DNA of 64,000 nucleotides from JAFAHD01 sp035654355 (GTDB lineage: Bacteria > Vulcanimicrobiota > Vulcanimicrobiia > Eremiobacterales > Eremiobacteraceae), in contig DASRXC010000068.1 in the NCBI GenBank assembly GCA_035654355.1, positions 49,080 through 113,079 of the forward strand. The letters run 5' to 3'. Below are positions 50,984-59,500 of the stretch, one piece after another. The notes below the pieces were generated by a model. The model did not search any database. It was not told where the DNA came from and was given only the letters and a program-made list of their open reading frames with translations. Positions within the stretch are counted from its first letter, which is position 1. The number at the start of each line of letters is the position of its first letter. Made by a program: the position numbers and the translations under genes.

Positions 50984-51586
50984 CTATCGTGCAGCGGTTG
51001 CCGGCGTGACCCGTTCGACGAGGTCTATGAACAGCTTGTGGATGCGTGGGTCGTCCGTCAATTCGGGGTGGAACGACGTGCCGAGCAAGTTGCCCTGGCG
51101 CACCATAACGCCCTTGCCGTCAAGCGACGCCATGATCTTTGCATTATCGCGCGTAGCTTCGATCCACGGCGCGCGGATGAAAACACCGGGGAACGGCTTG
51201 CCGCCCAACCCTGATATCGTGAGCGGCACCTCTGCGCTCTCCACTTGGCGGCCAAACGCGTTGCGCTTCACGTCGATGTGCAACATCCCGAGCGTCGGCT
51301 GCGACGACCCGACGACGTTTTGCGCCATCACGATCATACCCATGCAGGTGCCCCACACGGGCATGCCTTTTTTCACGCGCTCGAGCAGCGGCTGGGTCAA
51401 TCCGAAGCGGTTGAGCATCGTGCCGACCGTCGTCGACTCGCCGCCGGGGATGATCAAGCCGTCAACTTCGGACAAATCTTGCGCGGTCTTCACACTGCGC
51501 GCGTCGACCTTGAGCCGGCCGAGCATCGCGAGATGTTCCTCGACGTCGCCTTGCAGCCCGAGGACGCCGATCCGAACTGAACTCAT
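50984..51586 (-). CDS. pdxT: Pyridoxal 5'-phosphate synthase glutaminase subunit
   Basis: The 200-residue class I-type glutaminase has IGVLGLQGDVEEHLAMLGRL, DGLIIPGGESTTVGTMLNRF, the nucleophile Cys in VWGTCMGMIVMAQNV, and the catalytic His-Glu in LGTSFHPELTDDPRIHKLF. It supplies ammonia to PdxS in the one-step synthesis of PLP from ribose 5-phosphate, glyceraldehyde 3-phosphate and glutamine. It starts directly after the pdxS stop (51586/51587), so the two are co-translated. The palindrome GCCCTGCAGGGC overlaps its stop codon. Confidence 0.95.
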   Translation of the reverse strand: MSSVRIGVLGLQGDVEEHLAMLGRLKVDARSVKTAQDLSEVDGLIIPGGESTTVGTMLNRFGLTQPLLERVKKGMPVWGTCMGMIVMAQNVVGSSQPTLGMLHIDVKRNAFGRQVESAEVPLTISGLGGKPFPGVFIRAPWIEATRDNAKIMASLDGKGVMVRQGNLLGTSFHPELTDDPRIHKLFIDLVERVTPATAAR

Positions 51587-52525
51587 TTACCAGCCGCGGC
51601 CGGCGAGCAGCTGCTCTTTCGGGATCTGACTGATCTCCAAGCCGACCATCGGCGCGCCGAGCTCCTTGCTTACCTCCAGCACAACTTTGGGATCGTCGAA
51701 ATAATGCGTGGCTTCGACGATCGCTTTCGCGGTTTTCGCTGGGTCAGCGCTCTTGAAGATACCGGATCCGACAAACACGCCTTCCGAACCGAGCTGCATG
51801 CACAACGCGGCGTCGGCGGGAGTCGCGATGCCACCCGCGACAAACGTGACGACTGGCAGACGTCCATGTTCTGCGACGTCGCGCACGATTTCGAGCGGTG
51901 CGCCCAAGTCCTTGGCAGCGGCGACGAACTCTTCTTCGGAAAGCGTCGACAGCCGGCGGATCTCGCTTGTCACTTCGCGCAAGTGGCGGATCGCCTCAAC
52001 GATGTTTCCTGATCCAGCCTCGCCCTTCGTGCGAATCATGGCAGCGCCTTCGGCGATCCTGCGCAGCGCTTCGCCGAGGTTGCGCGCGCCGCACACGAAC
52101 GGCACCGTGAACGGCCGCTTATCGATGTGGTAGCGCTCGTCTGCCGGTGTGAGCACTTCGCTCTCGTCGATGAAGTCGACGCCGAGTGCTTCGAGTACTT
52201 GCGCCTCAACGAAATGGCCGATGCGCGCTTTGGCCATCACGGGAATCGTGACGGCATCCATGATGCGCTGAATGACTTCGATCGCGGCCATCCGCGCGAC
52301 GCCACCCTCTTTGCGGATGTCGGCAGGCACTCGCTCGAGCGCCATCACCGCAACGGCGCCGGCCTCTTGCGCGATCGTCGCCTGCTCGGGGGTCGTGACG
52401 TCCATGATGACTCCGCCCTTGAGCATCTGCGCGAGGCCGCGCTTGACTTTCTCGGTGCCCTTGTGCTTGGGCGCTTTGTCTTGCTGTTTGTCCGCTTTTT
52501 CCGCTTTGTCGGCCTTGTCTGGCAT
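51587..52525 (-). CDS. pdxS: Pyridoxal 5'-phosphate synthase, PdxS subunit, with charged N-terminal extension
   Basis: The 312-residue TIM-barrel protein has the family core: LAQMLKGGVIMDVTTPEQAT with catalytic Asp region, AVMALERVPADIRKEGGVAR, PVMAKARIGHFVEAQVLEAL with the substrate lysine, FIDESEVLTPADERYHIDKR, FVCGARNLGEALRRIAEGAA, RTKGEAGSGN and TFVAGGIATPADAALCMQLG plus GSEGVFVGSGIFKS. Before the core stand 26 residues of Lys/Asp/Glu/Gln (MPDKADKAEKADKQQDKAPK then HKGTEKV), longer and more charged than in typical 290-295-residue homologues. AGGA lies ahead of the ATG. A promoter is at 52608-52636. Confidence 0.94.
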   Translation of the reverse strand: MPDKADKAEKADKQQDKAPKHKGTEKVKRGLAQMLKGGVIMDVTTPEQATIAQEAGAVAVMALERVPADIRKEGGVARMAAIEVIQRIMDAVTIPVMAKARIGHFVEAQVLEALGVDFIDESEVLTPADERYHIDKRPFTVPFVCGARNLGEALRRIAEGAAMIRTKGEAGSGNIVEAIRHLREVTSEIRRLSTLSEEEFVAAAKDLGAPLEIVRDVAEHGRLPVVTFVAGGIATPADAALCMQLGSEGVFVGSGIFKSADPAKTAKAIVEATHYFDDPKVVLEVSKELGAPMVGLEISQIPKEQLLAGRGW

Positions 52526-52607
52526 GATGATTCCTTTTTCGTCGACGCTGCCTCAGGCGAGGCGATGCTCAATGATCGGCGCTGGTCGCGCGCGGCTTAC
52601 TTCTATT

Positions 52608-52636
52608 ATTGTATGGTGCAGGCGCGCGCGATGTAA
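52608..52636 (-). promoter_or_regulatory. Probable promoter of pdxS-pdxT
   Basis: On the minus strand TACAAT (52608-52613) lies 17 bases after TTACAT (52631-52636), about 80 bases upstream of pdxS. The -35 match is weak, but the spacing is ideal. A 5-bp hairpin (GCCTC / GAGGC) occurs in the leader near 52550. Confidence 0.4.
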
Positions 52637-52684
52637 CCCCACTAGATACAACCAGGACAACCAGTGCACCGCCGTCAGTATGCC

Positions 52685-52707
52685 AAAAAGGCGGCCGTAG
52701 CCGCCTT
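52685..52707 (-). terminator. Intrinsic terminator of pilT
   Basis: A perfect 8-bp stem (AAGGCGGC / GCCGCCTT) with a CGTA tetraloop, followed on the minus strand by a T5 run. It lies 21 bases beyond the pilT stop, and is also flanked by CTT on the plus side. Confidence 0.85.
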
Positions 52708-52728
52708 CTTGATCCTTCGCGGGGCGGC

Positions 52729-53859
52729 CTAGAACGTGGCCGAACCCTGCAGATCTGCACCGCTCGTGATGTGCCCTTCGATCGCGAGCCGGAATTCCGT
52801 CGGCTTGTCCGCCTTCGAAAACGCTTCTTTTTCTGTGACGAGTCCGCTTTGATACAGGTCGAGTAGTGACTGCGTGAACGTCTGCATGCCCTCCATTCGG
52901 CCGGTGGACATGTAGCCGTACATCTCGGAGAACTTCGCCTCCATGATGAGGCTCTTGATCGTCGGCGTCGCGATGAGCACTTCGACCGCCGGCACGCGGC
53001 CCGAGCCGTCGATGCGCTGCAGGAGCCGCTGCGACACGATGCCGCGCAACGACGTCGCCAACTGCACCATAAACATCTTGCGGTTCGCTTCCGGCAACGC
53101 GTCCATGATACGCTCGAGCGCCTGCGTCGTGTTCTGCGTGTGCAAGGTCGAGAGCACGAGGTGGCCGGTTTCAGCCGCGGTCAACGCGGTGATGATCGAT
53201 TCCGGATCGCGCATCTCACCGATGAGGATAACGTCAGGGTCTTGGCGCAGCGCTTGCTTGAGCGCGATCGTGTACGATTCGGTATCGATGCCGACTTCAC
53301 GCTGCGAGATGATCGAGAGCTTGTCGACGTGGATATACTCGATCGGGTCTTCGATCGTCACGATGTGACGGCGTGATGTCGAGTTGATGTAGTCGATCAT
53401 CGCCGCCAAAGTCGTCGATTTACCGGTACCGGTCGCGCCGGTCAGCAGGATGATGCCGTCGGGATATTCGCAGATGTCGCGCAAGCTGGCCGGCAGACGC
53501 AGTTCTTCGAACGATGGGATGTCGAGGCGCACCGTTCGGAAGGCGGCGCTGATTGTGCCGCGCTGGAAATAGGCGTTGACGCGGAAACGGCCGTGTCCGT
53601 GCAACCCGTACGCGTAGTCGACTTCTTTGGTTTCGAGGAATTCTTGCTGTTGCGCGCGCGTCATCGACGAGAAGATCAGATTCTCGCATTCGGGCAGCGA
53701 GAGCGGGCGCTCGGATAAGGGCGTCAACACGCCGTGCACGCGCGCGATCGGCGGCGCGGCGGCCTTCAGATGAAGGTCGGATGCGCCCATCGCCAACATC
53801 TGGCGCAAAAGGCTATCGAGGTCAAGGGTGGTCGACGGGCGACCGTTGGGACTGTCCAC
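52729..53859 (-). CDS. pilT: PilT-type twitching-motility ATPase
   Basis: The 376-residue secretion ATPase has an N-terminal PAS-like domain (LLRQMLAMGASDLHLKAAAP), Walker A LLTGATGTGKSTTLAAMIDY (about 140), the Asp box HIVTIEDPIEYIH, Walker B DPDVILIGEMRDPESI and the His box ETGHLVLSTLHTQNTTQALE. The C-terminal domain has VEVLIATPTIKSLIMEAKFS in the place of the AIRNLIRE retraction motif; IKSLIMEAK is a normal variant. PilT powers type IV pilus retraction. No pilin or pilus assembly genes are adjacent. Start is GTG at 53859 with GGGAG upstream. Confidence 0.94.
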   Translation of the reverse strand: MDSPNGRPSTTLDLDSLLRQMLAMGASDLHLKAAAPPIARVHGVLTPLSERPLSLPECENLIFSSMTRAQQQEFLETKEVDYAYGLHGHGRFRVNAYFQRGTISAAFRTVRLDIPSFEELRLPASLRDICEYPDGIILLTGATGTGKSTTLAAMIDYINSTSRRHIVTIEDPIEYIHVDKLSIISQREVGIDTESYTIALKQALRQDPDVILIGEMRDPESIITALTAAETGHLVLSTLHTQNTTQALERIMDALPEANRKMFMVQLATSLRGIVSQRLLQRIDGSGRVPAVEVLIATPTIKSLIMEAKFSEMYGYMSTGRMEGMQTFTQSLLDLYQSGLVTEKEAFSKADKPTEFRLAIEGHITSGADLQGSATF

Positions 53860-53970
53860 GGCGTCTCCCTATCTATATGGTAGTTATCGGCAACTCGCGC
53901 GCTTCTCCTCGGCTTGACCGGTCACAGTGGGACAAGGACGGGGTTTTCGGCCGTCCGAAGCCAGCGGCAT

Positions 53971-54861
53971 ATGGCCGGTGCTCCTAAGCTCGTGCAGGCA
54001 CGGGCTAAGCTCAACTTGCGGCTCAACGTGCTCGGCATCCAGCCGAACGGCCTGCACGGCATACGTTCGCTGATCGGCGAGTTGGTCTTCGGCGATGACG
54101 TGGAGATCAGCGAACGGGCCGGCGGTTTTAGCGTCGAGACTGAAGGCGCTGAGATTCCCGAACGCGAGAATCTCGTGTGGCTGGCCGCTACGCGTTTGGG
54201 CATCGATCTTTCCAGCGTGCACGTACGTGTCCGCAAGCGTATTCCGATGCAGGCCGGGTTGGGCGGCGGCAGTTCGGACGCAGCCGCGTTGTTGCGCGGG
54301 CTGCGCGACGTGTTCGCCGCGCGCGGCGCGCCAATCTCCGACGACGCCGTCCACAACGCAGAGCGCGTCGGTTCCGATGTTCCCGCGTGCCTCGTGCGCG
54401 GGTTCAAGCGTGTCGAAGGCACGGGTGATATCGTGGTGCGCGAACAGCTCCCGACGCCGCCGTGGGGACTGCTCCTGTTGCGACCACCCGTCGGCGTGCC
54501 GACGTCTGAGGCGTATCGATTGCTCGATGCCGGCCGTTCAGGAGCTCCTGCCTCGTCGTCCGACCCGTCATCCGAGCGCGACCTGCAAGAGCTATGCGGC
54601 GCAATTCAAACGAACGATTTCCCGCGCGCGTGCTCGCTGTTGCATAACGATTTCCAGCCTGTCGTCGAGCTGCTCTTCCCCAGCGTCGCTGAAGCGCGCC
54701 AACGGTTGCGCGAAGCTGGTGCTGCAGCGACGCTGCTGTGCGGCAGCGGCTCGTGCGTCGCCGGTTTTTTTGAGACGCGGGCGGCAGCGGCGGCTGCGCA
54801 CAAAACCCTCAAGACAGGCGAAGGAGAGTGGGCGACGGCGACGTGTTTCGCCGATGCCTGA
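53971..54861 (+). CDS. ispE: 4-diphosphocytidyl-2-C-methyl-D-erythritol kinase
   Basis: Start is ATG 53971 (MAGAPKLVQARAKLNLRLNV), which opens the family N-terminus. The 296-residue GHMP kinase shows the three motifs: AKLNLRLNVLG, the ATP-binding PMQAGLGGGSSDAAALLRGL (about 95) and LLCGSGSCVAGFFE (about 250), plus NDFQPVVELLFPSV. It catalyses the ATP-dependent step in the MEP pathway to isopentenyl diphosphate, which feeds UppS. The ispE stop region overlaps the following nucleotidyltransferase start by eight bases, a common order in actinobacteria-like genomes. Confidence 0.92.
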   Translation: MAGAPKLVQARAKLNLRLNVLGIQPNGLHGIRSLIGELVFGDDVEISERAGGFSVETEGAEIPERENLVWLAATRLGIDLSSVHVRVRKRIPMQAGLGGGSSDAAALLRGLRDVFAARGAPISDDAVHNAERVGSDVPACLVRGFKRVEGTGDIVVREQLPTPPWGLLLLRPPVGVPTSEAYRLLDAGRSGAPASSSDPSSERDLQELCGAIQTNDFPRACSLLHNDFQPVVELLFPSVAEARQRLREAGAAATLLCGSGSCVAGFFETRAAAAAAHKTLKTGEGEWATATCFADA

Positions 54862-55657
54862 GACGACGTACACTATCGTCGCGCTCGCCGGTGGTTCGTT
54901 AGAGTCTGATTTCCGCAACGCCGGGTACAACGTCGTCAACAAAGCATATCTTCCCATCGGTGGTGAGCTCATGCTTGAGCGCGTGCTACGGGCGTTCAGG
55001 TCCGCGCGCTGCGTTGAGCGCATTCGCGTCGTCACGCAACCCGACGCGTTCGCAGCCGCGTTCGGCGATCGCGCACGCACGCTTGCCGACGATGTGATCT
55101 CGCCCGGAAACGGTTTGATCGACAGCATGCTCGCGGGTTTCACCGGACTCGCGCCCGAAGCGCGCGTGCTCGTATCCGCCACCGACCTTGCGTTGCTGAC
55201 GCCCGAAGCGGTCGATGCGTTTGCCGCGCGCGCCGCTGAGATCGCCGCCGATGCCGATATCGGCTACGGGTTCGTGAGCAGGCACGCGCATGAAGCGAAG
55301 TATCCGCAAGTGCGGCACACGTGGGTGCGTCTGAAAGAAGGCGTGTTCTGCGGCGCGGGCGTCAGCATGTTGCGCGCAGGGTCCGCACCCAAAACCGCCG
55401 ATCTCCTGCGCCGGGTGGCCGCGCTGCGCAAGTCGCCGCTGCGCCTTGCGATGCTGTTCTCACCTGGCACGTGGCTGCGCATGTTGACCGGCAGCGCGCG
55501 CATCTCCGAATTGGAAGCACGCGCAGACGAAATGTCGGGGCTGCGTTGCCGCGGCGTCTTGTGCGACGTGCCGGAACTGGCGGTCAATGTTGACCGCCTC
55601 GCAGATCTGCGGATCGCCGAAGCGCTGCTCGCTCGGAGCGGCTCAGCGACCGCCTGA
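54854..55657 (+). CDS. MobA/CobY-like NTP transferase
   Basis: A 267-residue protein starting at ATG 54854, inside the end of ispE. It has the nucleotidyltransferase start TIVALAGGSLESDF, with AYLPIGGELMLERVLRAF in the position of the sugar-nucleotidyl G-x-G-x-R-M-x-x-K motif, RIRVVTQPDAFA, a glycine-rich GNGLIDSMLAGF, and VLVSATDLALLTPEAVDAFA with the metal-binding Asp, as in MobA and CobY enzymes. The first motif is a variant (AGGS instead of AGGxxxR), so the base specificity is unclear. Coupled to ispE, it may act on an isoprenoid-pathway or cofactor substrate. Its end overlaps the next gene by 15 bases, convergent. Confidence 0.8.
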   Translation: MPETTYTIVALAGGSLESDFRNAGYNVVNKAYLPIGGELMLERVLRAFRSARCVERIRVVTQPDAFAAAFGDRARTLADDVISPGNGLIDSMLAGFTGLAPEARVLVSATDLALLTPEAVDAFAARAAEIAADADIGYGFVSRHAHEAKYPQVRHTWVRLKEGVFCGAGVSMLRAGSAPKTADLLRRVAALRKSPLRLAMLFSPGTWLRMLTGSARISELEARADEMSGLRCRGVLCDVPELAVNVDRLADLRIAEALLARSGSATA

Positions 55658-55927
55658 GCGCCGCTTGTTCACGGTGGCAAAGCCGATGCGCTTTGCTGCC
55701 TGAGCCGACTTGCCTTCGGCTCGTTCAGATGCCGCGATGTGCCCGGCTTGGCGCTCCTCTTTGGCGGTGAACCGGTGTTTGCCCGGGTTCTGCTTGTTGA
55801 CGGTGGCGTAAGCGATCGACCGTGCTTCCGGCTTCGAATGGCCGAGCTTTTCTTCGCTCTCCTCGATGTGCTCGATCTGGCGATGCTCTTTTGCGGAGTA
55901 GCGGTGGGAACGTGACTTCTTGCGCAT
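55643..55927 (-). CDS. Small basic protein with a duplicated 38-residue motif
   Basis: Start at ATG 55927 (MRKKSRSHRYSAKEHRQIEH). The 94-residue protein has two copies of a motif: HRYSAKEHRQIEHIEESEEK to ATVNKQ, and HRFTAKEERQAGHIAASERA to ATVNKR. The pattern A-K-E-x-R-Q-x-x-H-I-x-x-S-E ... AxxIAxATVNK is that of single-copy proteins of about 70 residues often called plasmid stabilization proteins. The tandem version suggests an internal duplication. The protein is strongly basic overall. It converges with the nucleotidyltransferase gene. Confidence 0.8.
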   Translation of the reverse strand: MRKKSRSHRYSAKEHRQIEHIEESEEKLGHSKPEARSIAYATVNKQNPGKHRFTAKEERQAGHIAASERAEGKSAQAAKRIGFATVNKRRSGGR

Positions 55928-55959
55928 ACGACCCCTGTACCCGCGCCGGCTATTTTTGT

Positions 55960-56508
55960 TTAGTCTTCGACGAGCTGTTCGTCGACGATGCCGATACCTT
56001 GCGCGCGATAGTCGCGCGTGAGTCTCTCGTACGCGGCGCTCGAAATGCCTAACCACTCAGCGGCCGAGCCTTCGATCTTCTTCTTGATCTTCGCGGGAAC
56101 GCCGGCGGCAAGGCAGTCGGCCGGGATCTCTTGATCCTCTAGCACGACCGTGCCGGCGGCGATAAGCGCGCGCGCGCCGATCTTCGCCCGGTCCAGCACG
56201 ACCGCGTTCATCCCGATCAGCGCGTAGCTGCCGACATGGCACGCTTCCAGGATGGCGCCGTGGCCGATCGTGACGTGATCTTCGATGACGGTGTTGAATC
56301 CTTCGTAGACATGGATGACGACGTTGTCTTGTACCGATGTGTGCGCGCCGATGCGGATCGCGGCTTCATCGCCGCGCAACACCGCGCCGAACCACACGCT
56401 GGCGCCATCGCCGATCTCCACGTCGCCGATGAGCGCGGCGGTGGGCGCGATGAACGCGCCCTTGCCGATGCGTGGCACCTTGCCGTTGAACGGGAGGATG
56501 CAAGCCAT
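55960..56508 (-). CDS. Gamma-carbonic-anhydrase-like protein (left-handed beta-helix)
   Basis: The start is ATG 56508 (MACILPFNGKVPRIGKGAFI), two bases after the RNase stop. The 182-residue protein is a left-handed beta helix of hexapeptide repeats (GDVEIGDGASVWFG, RIGAHTSVQDNVVIH, AKIGARALIAAGTVVLED) ending in VPAKIKKKI and a C-terminal helix. Two zinc-ligand His are present (DNVVIH, TIGHGA), but the third, at five residues after the second, is Glu (GHGAILEACH) where gamma-carbonic anhydrases of YrdA and Cam type have His. It may not be an active carbonic anhydrase; PaaY/CaiE-type proteins are an alternative. It is co-transcribed downstream of the RNase gene. Confidence 0.88.
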   Translation of the reverse strand: MACILPFNGKVPRIGKGAFIAPTAALIGDVEIGDGASVWFGAVLRGDEAAIRIGAHTSVQDNVVIHVYEGFNTVIEDHVTIGHGAILEACHVGSYALIGMNAVVLDRAKIGARALIAAGTVVLEDQEIPADCLAAGVPAKIKKKIEGSAAEWLGISSAAYERLTRDYRAQGIGIVDEQLVED

Positions 56509-56509
56509 G

Positions 56510-59500
56510 TTATTCTTCGGTCTCATCGAGCCGGCGCGCGTCGGCGCGCTCGCGTGCGCGACGGCGGCGCTCTTCGAGCTCCTGCTCGTCAGAGATGAAG
56601 AGCCTGTCTTCGGCCGCGCTTTCGGCTTCCGACTCAAAGCCGCTGCGCGTCCAGTCTGGCGCGCTCGACTCTTCGGCTGGCGTTGGCTGCGGCAAGACGA
56701 ACGCTTCGAACGTCGTGCCGGTGTCGTCGAAACCGCGCTCGATCTGCGGTTCGCTTGGAGTCACGCCCGAAGTCTGCTCCTCCGGCGATGGCGGATAGAG
56801 TTGGCGCACCTTGCCCTTGGGCGGGGCGACGCCTTGGCCGCTAAACGCTGGACGGCGCTTGGCTGTACGCAATGGCGGCTGCGCGGGCGCCGCTTCGCTC
56901 GTGTTCTCCGGCTCCGCCGCTGCGGTGTCAGGCGGCGGATAGAGTTGGCGGACGACTGGGCCGCGAGCAGGACGCGCTCCGCGCCCGCCGCGCCCACGAT
57001 CGCGGTCGCGGTCTCGGTCTCGAGGGCCGCGATCGCGCTCGCGCGGGCCGCGGTCAAGGCGGCCGTCACGGCGAGGTTCTCGCTCCTCATCTTCTGTTAG
57101 AGTGCGGCGCGGTCGCACGCTGCCGGGCGGTAAGAACTCGATATCGACGGCGGCCAACTTGCCTGGCGCAACAACCGTGTCGAGCTCGTCGGTCTCACCG
57201 TTGAGCTCCGATTCGGGTGACCGCACAGGGCGCCGCGGTTCTCGCGCACGACGAGGTTCGCGCTCGGAAGGTTCTTCTTCGCGCGGCGTCTTGTGCCGCT
57301 CTGCGCGCTCGGTGCGCTCGCCTGTGTCGTCTCGCTCGAGCTCGACCGGCGCGCCATACAGTTGCCGGATCGGTCCTGAGAACCGCCGCGGTCGACGCTC
57401 CCGTTCGGGCGCATGTTCGCGTGGAGTTTCTACATCCGCATCAGCTTCTGCGCGAATTGGTTCGGGCTCTTCGTCGGCGGTTGTGACTTCGCGCGGTTCA
57501 CCGCTCCTGCGACCACCGCGTCCACGGCGCCGGCGGCGACGGCGCGTTGCGCCGGCCTCTGTGTCCTCGTCGCGCGTCTCGCGCGCGGCTGGCGCGGGCT
57601 TGCCTTTTGTGGGCACGACGACGACCGACGACTCGTCCTCGTCCTCGTAGTCGATGTCGGATTCGCCACCGACCACGAGCGGTTTAAAACCGCGCTCGTC
57701 GGCAGCGCTGCGGCTGCGCCGGCCGCGTTGTTGTTGTCCGCGGCCCGAGCGTGCGGTCCGGCTCTCTTCGCGCCCGCCGCGCGAACGCGCACCCGAGGTC
57801 GCGGCGCTCACACCGCGCGTCCTGCCCGCGGGGCGGCCGCGCATCGTGTAGTCTTCCTCTTCGTCTTCTTCGAGTCCGAAGATACCGCTGGGCATCGCCA
57901 TGCGCTCGATACCCTCGGGCTGCGCGGGCGGCAGCGGCTTGGAGGCCGCCTCCGACTCCGCGGCCGCCTTGCCGCGGCGCCGACGGCGGCGTTTGGGCGC
58001 TTGCAGCGGTTCCGCCAGGTCGGCGTGCACGAGGTTCCCGTCAACCGAGGTTACACGCAGTTTGACGATCTGACCGACCCCGTTCGCTGCGTCCTTGACG
58101 TCGATCAACCAGTTGTCGACGACTGCGACACCGGCGGCCGGATCCGGCAGGCGAACCGGCAGTAGATCTGCCTCGATCTCCTTGCCGACGACCAACGGTT
58201 TGCGCTGGCGCTGTGCTGCCTCGACCAGCACGTTTTCGCGATGGCGCTGCGGCTGGACGAACAGCCTCAGTTCGGCGTTGAACGACTTGGCGAGCTTTTC
58301 GAACTCTTCGTGGTACCAGCCCATCAGCTGCGTCGCGACCGACGGATCGGTGACGATATCCCAATTCCGCCCACTCCCCTGATCGATGCTGTTCTGGCGG
58401 ATCTGGCGCAGCAGTCCGATCGCGATCGTCTCGGACGACATCACGTCGCCCAGGCCGTTGCAGTACGGGCATTCCGAGCGAAGCTGGCCGGCAAGATCTT
58501 TGCCGACGCGCTTGCGCGTGAATTCCAACAGTCCGAGATTCGAGAACATCTGGATCGTGCTGCGCGTACGGTCGCGGCGCAGCGCTTCCGACAACGTCTC
58601 GATGACCTGCTCGCGGCTGCGCTCGTGCGCCATGTCGATGAAGTCGACGACGATGATGCCGCCGATGTCGCGCAGGCGCACTTGGCGCGCGATCTCGGCT
58701 GCCGCCTCGATGTTCGTGCGCACAATCGTGTCTTCGAGATTGCGTCCACCGGTGAACTTACCAGTGTTGACGTCGACGACGGTCAGCGCCTCGGTCGACT
58801 CGATCACTAAATGCCCGCCCGAGGGCAAGAATATTTTAGGCTTGAGCAGCTTTTGGAGCTCGTCGTCGATGCCGCGCACTTCGAACAGGTTGCCGGGACC
58901 TTGCCACAACTTCAGCCGGTTCAGATACTGGGGCCCGAAGAGCGACATCGTCGAGCGGATCTCTTCGTATTGCTCCTTCGAATCTATCGTGACGCTCTCG
59001 ACGTCGCTGGTGAGGAAGTCGCGCACCGCTTTGAACACGAGGTTGAGGTCCTTGTGCAGCAACGCCGGCGCGGTGGCGCGGCGGTACGATTCCAGGATCG
59101 TATGCCACAGCCGCACCTGGACGCCGATATCGGCGAGCAACTCAGCTTCGCTGACTCCGGCGGCTGCGGTGCGCACGATCGTCGCCATGCCCTCGGGACG
59201 AAGGCGGCGCATGATGTGCTTGAGGCGCTCGCGTTCCTTTTCGTCTTCGATGCGCGACGACACGCCTGAGTACCGGCCGGTCGGCATGAGCACGAGGTAG
59301 CGGCCGGGCAAGGAGATGTTGGTAGAGACGCGTGCACCTTTGAGGCCGCGCGGTTCTTTGACGACCTGCACGAGGATCTCGTCGCCGACCTTGAGCAGCT
59401 CGCCGACGGTGTGCCCACGGCGGCGCTCGGTCATCTCCTCTTCCCCGATGTTGATCGGGTCGCGACGGATATCGTCTACATAGAGAAACGCGTTTCGGCC

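Noticed and set aside
50973..50984. Perfect 12-bp palindrome GCCCTGCAGGGC at the pdxT stop.
   Set aside because: No loop for an RNA hairpin and no T-run; not at a promoter. Probably chance in GC-rich sequence.
54095..54853. N-terminal extension of the nucleotidyltransferase frame through ispE.
   Set aside because: It is the shadow of ispE; the nucleotidyltransferase motif begins right after ATG 54854.
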